Shown here piece after piece: positions 30,221-36,784 of a DNA stretch of 36,784 nt. The stretch is taken from NCBI GenBank assembly GCA_009733715.1, contig WMKJ01000118.1, positions 1-36,784 of the forward strand. Direction: 5' to 3'. The first letter of the stretch is position 1; every line of letters begins with the position of its first letter. The DNA is from Herpomyces periplanetae. Its lineage: Eukaryota; Ascomycota; Laboulbeniomycetes; Herpomycetales; Herpomycetaceae. The position numbers and the translations under genes were made by a program. The notes under the pieces are model-generated. The model was given only the letters and a program-made list of their open reading frames with translations, did not search any database and was not told the origin of the DNA.

Positions 30221-32014
30221 TCAGTTAGAGTCGGGTTTGACGCATGCTACTTCATTGCCTACTTGTCTAGGCGTGCTATTTGGTGCCATTTTAACCTCCT
30301 CAAACGGATTGAAATCTACCTCCAGCTTTACCACGCCTTCGTCAGAGTCCGAGTCCCAAATTACCGCACCATCAGGCGGCTTAAACTTTTCCAGAAAATC
30401 CGGTACATGTTGCTCACATTCCATAAGTATTTTTACCAAGTCCCCTGCTAAATCTTCATCTCGTTCATTGTAGAATGATGTTGCTAACCCTCGATTTCCT
30501 ATGCGCGCTGTACGCCCAATCCGATGAACATACTCGTCAATACCACCGTGTGCAATCGTCGGTAAATCATAGTTAATGACGTGTAGCACATTTCGAATAT
30601 TAATTCCCCGCGCTGAAACATTGGTTGCTACCAGAATAGGCGTTTCACCACGCTTAAATCGATTCAATGTTTCTTCCCGCTCTTCTTGCGTTCGACCCGA
30701 GTGAATCGCTGCTGACGGTAGGGATAAATTATACAAAAAATCATCCAATATATCTGCCGTTCTCTTAGTATTAACAAAAACAAGCGTCCGAGCCGGTGGC
30801 ATAGAGTATATCAAATCGTAAAGCGCCCTCATTTTAGCATTCTGATCAATCCAGTAAACATGCTGGATAACGTTCATCGTTGCCGAACCTACCCGTCCGA
30901 TTTCAAAGCGTACATAATTCTGATCCAGGCATTGTCGTGCTAATCGACGTATAGGTCTGGGAAATGTCGCACTAAACATCATGTATGAATGATCCCCATC
31001 CTCGTTATTATCACCCCCTTGCATAAGCCGCATAAAATCATCTTCCCAATCGCTACCGAGTAACTCATCAGCTTCATCAATAATCGTATGCTGAACTCTT
31101 TGAAAGGAAAGTATTGACGGTCGATTAATGAGATCGAGTAATCTTCCAGGTGTACCGATCAATATATCACATCCTTGTCGCAGATCTTTAATCTGTCCAC
31201 CAATGGGTGCACCACCGTAAACGACTACTGGGCGTAACATCGATCGATACGTAAAGCGTCTAGCATCGTGAAAAATTTGAATGGCAAGTTCTCGTGTTGG
31301 TACTATAATAAGAACCACAGGCTCTGCACGATATTGAACATTCTTCACAGGTTTAGCTGCACACACTAAGTGAGCTTTTCCCATCAGTCGGGATATAATT
31401 GGTATAAGATAAGCGCCCGTTTTACCCGATCCTGTTTGAGAAACGGCAACCAAATCTAAACCGAGCAAGCAAGCTGGTATAACGTAGGATTGAACAGGTG
31501 TAGGTCGTTCGAATAAACACAGTCTAATTGTCTCTAGCATTTGGGGATGGAGGCCGGAATCTTCCCATGCCGCAATATGTGGTAATGAATCATGGCCAAA
31601 CACTCGCGCTTTGTACGAATATTTATCATAATTTAGTCCAAAGCGAGTTAGAAATTCGTCGTTAAAGAGCTCTTTTTCAAGTTTGAGATCCCGTGGTCCG
31701 ATTTCACCAAAATCATCAATCCAATCGTATCGGGCAGCCGAACATTCCCATATATGCCTGGCATGTTCTTCGAGTCGTATTTCATTTTCAATGTAGGATT
31801 GTTCACGCTCATCAAACACATCCTTGGGCAAAATTTCTGCTGGAACTGGCTCTGACCAATTAATATCCAAGCTTGGTGGTAGAGAAGATGGACATTGTTC
31901 ATCATCATTTGAACCAGTATTCTTTCCATCTGAAATAATAGCATGAGTTTCAGCATTTTGAAGCCAAGCGCAAGGATCGACTTCCGAGAACCTTTTTACT
32001 GTGCTGGCTGACAT
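30221..32014 (-). CDS. DEAD-box ATP-dependent RNA helicase, Ded1/DDX3-related
   Basis: ATP-driven RNA unwinding or remodelling enzyme of superfamily 2. It is a single 597-residue exon starting at ATG 32012-32014. Residues 1-150 are a family-specific N-terminal region with YDWIDDFGEIGPRDLKLEKE. The helicase core is complete: Q motif (FERPTPVQ) about 168-175, motif I AVSQTGSGKT 190-199, Ia PTRELAIQI from 239, Ib TPGRL about 288, DEAD 313-316, SAT 348-350, LVFVNTKR about 412, motif V ATNVSARGIN about 464, and motif VI HRIGRTARIG from 497. Motif VI has Ala where most relatives have Gly (HRIGRTGR), and motif V reads SARGIN rather than AARGLD; key Arg residues are kept. This looks like a fungal branch beside Ded1 rather than Ded1 itself (no RGG/SGG tail). 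Exact role is unknown; translation or mRNP remodelling is a guess. Confidence 0.88.
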   Translation of the reverse strand: MSASTVKRFSEVDPCAWLQNAETHAIISDGKNTGSNDDEQCPSSLPPSLDINWSEPVPAEILPKDVFDEREQSYIENEIRLEEHARHIWECSAARYDWIDDFGEIGPRDLKLEKELFNDEFLTRFGLNYDKYSYKARVFGHDSLPHIAAWEDSGLHPQMLETIRLCLFERPTPVQSYVIPACLLGLDLVAVSQTGSGKTGAYLIPIISRLMGKAHLVCAAKPVKNVQYRAEPVVLIIVPTRELAIQIFHDARRFTYRSMLRPVVVYGGAPIGGQIKDLRQGCDILIGTPGRLLDLINRPSILSFQRVQHTIIDEADELLGSDWEDDFMRLMQGGDNNEDGDHSYMMFSATFPRPIRRLARQCLDQNYVRFEIGRVGSATMNVIQHVYWIDQNAKMRALYDLIYSMPPARTLVFVNTKRTADILDDFLYNLSLPSAAIHSGRTQEEREETLNRFKRGETPILVATNVSARGINIRNVLHVINYDLPTIAHGGIDEYVHRIGRTARIGNRGLATSFYNERDEDLAGDLVKILMECEQHVPDFLEKFKPPDGAVIWDSDSDEGVVKLEVDFNPFEEVKMAPNSTPRQVGNEVACVKPDSN

Positions 32015-32734
32015 AATGTTTTACTCTGCTAACCTGATTATCATTTAAATTAATGCAATCACTTTCACTAATAAACATAATATTTCCAGTATATGCTTGC
32101 AATTGTAGCGTATCAATCCTTTGAAATCTTCAGCCTTCATATATATGCAAGTCTGTGCATGCTAGAGGAGAAAATATGTGTCCATACACACAGAATGAGG
32201 GTAACCGTGTAGGGAGCGAACCAAATTGTTAACCTGACCAAACACCGAATAATTCGCCTATAAAATGTTACAAAAAATAAAGTCCCTTGCACGAAGATGA
32301 TCTTTAAGCCAGTAAAAGTCTATTCTATGACAAAAGAGATAGCTTCTACAATATATTCAGTAACACAGAAGTATTATACGTCCGTCTACAGAGAATGTTA
32401 GTGATCAGAGGTGTGCGTAAATGCGAGTTAACGAGGTATTTTGTAAAATGTAAGGTGATAATCTTAGTAAAACGTTCAGCGTTCGAAAATATTCCCTTAT
32501 TATAAAAGTAAAACCAACCTGAATTGTATAAGTTTTAAGGAATTCCATGTTCGACATTCGCATGAACGTTGCGTCGCAACACTTCAAACTTGCGCCACAC
32601 AAGCCCGCTTGCTGACTCATCAGTAAGAGAATGTGGTTGCGGCAGAACCTAACATGGTGAAGAAAAAGACAAGGTGGAATTGGCCGAAGAATAATGTTGA
32701 AAGGCATCATACGTAACGCTATAACTTGAAAAGG
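32015..32734 (-). promoter_or_regulatory. Helicase promoter region; no CACGTG seen
   Basis: A 720-bp gap between two reverse-strand genes. Unlike most other upstream regions in this window, it has no CACGTG that I can find. A reverse frame at 32405-32710 is open. Part of it, read in another frame after a possible acceptor near 32660, resembles coding sequence (LPQPHSLTDESASG..). It could be an alternative last exon of the secreted-protein gene, but no donor with the right phase and a good consensus is present. Confidence 0.35.
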
Positions 32735-33984
32735 TCAGATACGACAAAATATATCGTACAAGGGGTCAGTAGGATCAACCCCACGATAAATTCGAAGTGT
32801 ATCTTCATCTGACAAAAGAATATTTGTACCAACACATGTCGCTATAAAATGATATGGTTAGCAGAAGTATTAACTTCATGGTAAAGTATAAACCACTTAC
32901 ACTGTTGACTTATACAATCAAGACGACTTCGAGGACTGGGTCCGACGAGTCGGGCTGTTGTTAAGCGAGTTTGACATGTGAATTCATTATCACTGATACA
33001 CTCATTACGAGCTTGCTGACGGCTTAATCGAGAAACTCGAGCGCGCCATTCACCCTGATTTGGACTATGTAACTGTTGCGATGTAGGGGTTTCAACGGAC
33101 TGTGCATTACTATGGGAAGTTTCATTGGGTATCGGATGAATTTGAAGGGGTGAAGGTGATTTAGAAGATGATTTTGACTTTTTGTTAATACGGCTCGAAG
33201 TGTCATCACCGGATTGGGAAGAATTTGTAGAAGATGTAAGTGTAGAACGTTTAGCGAAAAATGGAACGGGAAAAGGAGGACTAAAGGGTACACCGGGAAA
33301 CGGGCGAGCAAATGGACCAGGAAATATTGGGGGCGGTAGAGGGTAAGCAAATCTGGGTGGAGGAGGATAGGGAAAATTAGGAGGAGGAGGGAAGGCAAAA
33401 TTCGGAGGAGGAGGAGGAAAGGGAAAGGGAGGAGGAAAACGAAGAGGAGGTTGGTTAAAAACTGGTACGGGAAACGGGCCAACGTTATTGACAGGAAATG
33501 GAGGTGGTGGACCAAATTTAGGAGGAGGTGGAGCAAAGTTAGGCGGTGGTGGTGGTGATCTGAATCGTTTTGTCTGTTGACTAACAATTTGCAAACACGA
33601 TTCTAATTGAATTTGACATGATCTCGTGACAGCATCAGAAAATGAGGGAAAGATCTCACTTTGAATAGCAAAGTAAGTAAGGCCATTGTCACGGGTCACA
33701 AGTCGGACAAGTGGGGCTGACGAACCGCCTAAATTTGGGTTAATAGGTTTATTGCCAACCAGGGCACGAACACGAGGATTGGATAGTTCCGGATAGCTAG
33801 CCAGTGCCCGTGCAATATCGAGTGAAGGGTTAAATTTCAGATTGGTAGATTTGCAAAAGTCACTGGGCAATGAATGATCGCTTAAAACGGAGGGGACAAT
33901 AAAAGGAAAGTATACCCAAGTGCTAAAAAAGAGGGAATAAATGAGCAAGCCAATACAATTAACGAGGTTTAACGGCTGCTTCAT
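32735..33984 (-). CDS. Secreted proline-rich protein with Cys-pair motifs, two exons
   Basis: I cannot name a function. Exon 1 is 33984-32901. The intron 32842-32900 has a GTAAGT donor, a CTGCTAACC branch site and a TTATAG acceptor. Exon 2 is 32841-32735. The product is 396 residues. Residues 1-35 are a strong signal peptide or anchor (CIGLLIYSLFFSTWVYFPFI). A conserved-looking block, NPNLGGSSAPLVRLVTRDNG then IFPSFSDAVTRSCQIQLESC, ends in a C-x6-C pair (123/130). Residues 144-243 are about half proline (PPPPxF repeats, GGA/GGN-rich on the + strand). A Ser/Lys linker follows, then two more pairs: C-x7-C (329/337) and C-x6-C (357/364), the last completed only by the splice. Even pairs suggest disulphides in a wall-associated or secreted protein. 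An expansin/wall role is speculation. Confidence 0.75.
33290..33560. repeat. GGA/GGN-rich low-complexity stretch encoding the proline-rich domain
   Basis: The + strand is dominated by GGA and GGT triplets interrupted by AAA/GCA codon complements. On the coding strand these are Pro codons separated by Asn-Phe, Lys-Phe or Arg-Phe. The pattern suggests growth by slippage or unequal exchange of a 4-6 codon unit. Confidence 0.7.
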
Positions 33985-36267
33985 ACTTCAACAGTCATAA
34001 AGGCATTAGGGTCAACAGTGAAATTGATATGGCAAGGGAAAAATGAAATTGAAAAGGCTAGCCCAGCATGCCAAGTATTGATGAGTTCAATCGTGCAAAA
34101 TGATTACACGAGGAACGTGTAAACAACTCCAGGATACCGTGAGCAAAGTGAACAATCAATTCGCGTGTGAGCGAAGAATGTATAGATATTTATAAATGGT
34201 TTAGACGCGATAATACATACATACCATGATTCGGGGTTCAAGCAGGGGTATCATAACTGACATTGTGAAACTGACTTAGGATAAAGGGAGAGCATATCAG
34301 AGTTGAATATTCAACTAAGTACAATTCCTGGAACGTTAAACTGCATTAAATCAGTTCAAGACGTGGATGGAATAAACATATTTAAGAAGGATAGGTAGAT
34401 GAAACTGAGACCAGCATATAAGAGAAAGCAACAAAATGAAATGAAAATCAAGAAAGTAGTTCAAGAACACTGGATAGTTGGAGGGCATATTATCAATTTT
34501 AGTTTATCGTGATAAAAATTGCAAGAAAATAGATCGTGAAGAAGAATTGATGGATTAAATCTTGCGATATTTCTTTTCGCGTAGGCGCTACGAAATATAA
34601 TAACACGTGATATACAGTAGATGGTATTATGTCATCTTCGGAGATAGGGATGATCCGAGGTTAGAAGAAATTTGAGACTCGACAGCATTTGGGAATTTCG
34701 GAGAAGGGAAAGTACCTAACGAGTAGGATGAATTTGCGTAGATCTATGCATGTCATAAATATTGTATGCATGGATAACATAGGTATAATTGATAGTTATA
34801 CACTCACTTAAACGTTACATAAACCCCTTCACTCAATAATGTATACGTTTTAACCACTTTACACGTCCGTACGTTACACTCTAATCCCGACGCAATTCAG
34901 CTGGAGGCACGTGATTTATCGAAATCGAGGGGAGATTGGATGGGAAATGTTGGAGCTGGAGTTAAGGAAAAATTGAAGGCTTGTCGAAGGGGATTAGTAC
35001 TGGGTAAGGATTTAGCGATTTGTCCGAGTGAACGTAAGTGAAGACGTAGGGATGTTTAGGGATTAACGGGTTTTTTGGCATGGAGGGGGGGATAGGAAGG
35101 GCAAGGGTTAAAGTGTGTCCGCTTGATTAAAGTATACCTATTGAAAATTTTTAATGGAGTAAATAATATTGCTAGCAAAACGACAGTGAAATCTGGTTTT
35201 AAGGTTATTGTATTAAATGTGTGATTATGAATATGGTATGGCCCCTTATGGCATTCAGTTGATTAAAGTTTACATGAAGAATTAACCCTAGTCTCCGACT
35301 TGCATATTAGGCGATAAGATGTCGCGTGTATACACACATACATACACGAGATACATGACAAACATGATCGAATAGAGTTGGTGATATTAGAAAAATCCAT
35401 TTGATGATAAAATTCAGTTTATTAACATAATTATTACATTACACTTTTACCATACAAAACCTTTGTATAAACCAAAAATTCACCGTATAAACCTATCGTA
35501 CACCTACTAAACTACACAACCTTCACCAACAAATTCTTTTCATACCCCATACACAAAAAATTATTATGTCATACAATGCCTAATAGGGAAGGGCCTGGTA
35601 GGGCAGGATTAGTCAGTACTGTGACCTAATCGGCACGTGTCTTGTTCACGTGATTGCGAAGGGGAGAACCAGGAAGTAAAAAGTTTATTTGGTGAAGGGG
35701 GCAAAGGGTTGGTTTAGGTGAGAGTTAAGGTGAAAGTTGGATTTTGGATGATGAGTTGCGGATGGAAGGGGGTATTTTATAATTGTCAGTTGAGGGGAAT
35801 ATTTGTGCAGACAAGTTTACTGGAGAGGAGAGGTGAGGAGGGGGAGGGGTGAGAGTAGGTAAGTTGACGTTTACGCGTTTACGACGAAGTAAGGCTAAAT
35901 GCCAGAGTAGGTGAAAGGTTGAATGTACGTATACAACGGAATTTTGAGGGGAACAATTTCTACGCGTTGGTAAAACGTTGTAGCGGATAAGTAGTGGATA
36001 TAGGAATACGCCTGAGAAGGGTTTAACTTACACGCACACACGCTCGCATACGTACTCTGTTCACCGCAGCCCTCTCACATTTTCCGTCGCCAGCGCTGAT
36101 ACATATGCAGTTTGCCCACATCAAAAACGCTTATAACTATTATAGCGAGCTTACGGAGTGCACACTATCATACGCTTACACGTTAACTGGGTATACACGA
36201 GAAATGTTGTCCTGAAGTTTACACGGGGGAATAGGAAAATCAAAGAATACCACACTTTGTCGCTAAA
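33985..36267. promoter_or_regulatory. 2.3-kb divergent intergenic region with four CACGTG sites
   Basis: This is the largest gap, between the secreted-protein gene and the PQ-loop gene. CACGTG sits at 34604-34609, 34908-34913, 35634-35639 and 35647-35652. The last two are 13 bp apart and about 620 bp before the PQ-loop start. A purine-rich stretch (about 35690-35880, many GGGGA/GAGG runs) lies nearer that gene. There is no convincing coding frame, tRNA or repeat family. Confidence 0.45.
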
Positions 36268-36784
36268 ATGAATGGATCAATATCACTACAAGAAATTATT
36301 TCCCGTGGTTTGGGTGCGGTTTCTATTATTTGCTGGTTATTTGTATTTGTTCCACAGTTTTACAAGAATTATCAACGATCATCAGTTTCCGGCATATCAA
36401 TTTTGTTCTTAATATTATGGTTAGTAGGCGATACTGCTAACTTTATCGGAGGAATAATGGCTCGGGTAGTTCCTATGTTAATATTACAGGCTGTTTACTT
36501 TATCGTAGCCGATATATTACTTATTGGACAATTTATTTACTATGATAAAATTCGACCGTACCGTCGTCGGTCAGTAGCCTTGTATAAGCGGTTACAAAGT
36601 TCTCCCGTGTCCAGTGAATTTGGCTCCGAACCACTCATAGAGAGCTTGGAATGTGGTGGAAACGGTGATGGTACTATGCTAGTCACATCACCAATTTCTG
36701 ATTGCTCGTTTGGTGTAGCAGCCGGCACTGTGCCTACTACGATTAATACTCATATCACAGGTTTATCCCCAACATGTCTAACCC
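36268..36784 (+). CDS. PQ-loop transporter (YPQ/PQLC2 type), 5' part only
   Basis: Vacuolar/lysosomal membrane transporter family, typically exporting basic amino acids. The frame opens at ATG 36268 and is still open at the right edge after 172 codons, so the gene is truncated by the window. Residues 15-40 hold a hydrophobic helix ending in the family's Pro-Gln pair (FVFVPQFYKNYQRSSVSGIS; PQ at 29-30). The next helices carry LWLVGDTANFIGGI, close to the W-x-x-GD-x-x-N-x-x-G pattern of YPQ1/PQLC2. A third hydrophobic stretch ends in DKIRPYRRRS. Then a polar Ser/Gly/Thr-rich loop begins, as in the long cytosolic loop before the second PQ repeat. The second PQ-loop lies outside the window, so transporter type is likely but not proven. 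Confidence 0.82.
   Translation, partial: MNGSISLQEIISRGLGAVSIICWLFVFVPQFYKNYQRSSVSGISILFLILWLVGDTANFIGGIMARVVPMLILQAVYFIVADILLIGQFIYYDKIRPYRRRSVALYKRLQSSPVSSEFGSEPLIESLECGGNGDGTMLVTSPISDCSFGVAAGTVPTTINTHITGLSPTCLT

Noticed and set aside
34228-34250. GGGGTTCAAGCAGGGG resembling a tRNA T-arm
   Set aside because: The flanks do not pair as a 5-bp stem, and no acceptor or anticodon arm could be found around it.
1-36784. Transposons, retroelement remains, CRISPR arrays, rRNA
   Set aside because: I looked for reverse-transcriptase, integrase and transposase motifs, terminal repeats and regularly spaced repeats and saw none.

Overview
This is a nuclear genomic segment of a fungus. The protein set points there: a SPX/VTC-type polyphosphate-machinery protein, a full SLA2/End4 endocytic adaptor, an NDC1-type pore/spindle-pole membrane protein, a fungal-type DEAD-box helicase and a secreted proline-rich protein with a fungal look. 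Introns are short (about 59-117 nt) with GT..AG ends and, in several, a CTAAC/CTAAA-like branch site. Base composition is moderately AT-rich. I cannot name the species; an early-diverging or otherwise non-model fungal lineage is possible but unproven. I saw no transposon, virus-like element, CRISPR array, rRNA or tRNA.

Layout, left to right: two mitochondrial large-subunit ribosomal protein genes, uL3m (518-1557, +) and bL17m (2494-3264, +); an unrecognised protein (3690-4577, -); a Pep12/syntaxin-7-like Qa-SNARE (5244-6148, -); divergent from it NDC1 (6829-8970, +); a VTC-like SPX protein (10481-13205, +); the FACT subunit SPT16 (14377-17573, +); the splicing factor SLU7 (18015-19031, -); divergent from it the DNA polymerase zeta catalytic subunit REV3 (19305-24386, +); convergent with REV3, only 31 bp away, SLA2 (24418-28249, -), whose 5' part I resolved into eight small exons including an 18-nt microexon; a doubtful pyrimidine-rich ORF (29276-29791, +); a DEAD-box helicase (30221-32014, -); a secreted proline-rich Cys-pair protein (32735-33984, -); and the start of a PQ-loop transporter that runs off the right edge (36268-36784, +).

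The genes are ordinary housekeeping genes with no operon-like logic. Themes that link some of them are mitochondrial translation (uL3m, bL17m), endosome/vacuole function (SNARE, VTC-like protein, PQ-loop protein), RNA splicing/remodelling (SLU7, helicase) and chromatin or DNA-damage tolerance (SPT16, REV3). The strongest shared non-coding signal is the palindrome CACGTG, which I count 20 times in the gaps between genes and did not see inside the coding exons; it lies upstream of nearly every gene start.

Nothing here looks like a wholly new system. The points most worth following are the CACGTG promoter code, the apparently catalytically dead VTC-like protein with a single C-terminal membrane helix, the SLA2 microexon, the REV3/SLA2 tail-to-tail junction with its strand-composition flip, and the Cys-pair secreted protein.
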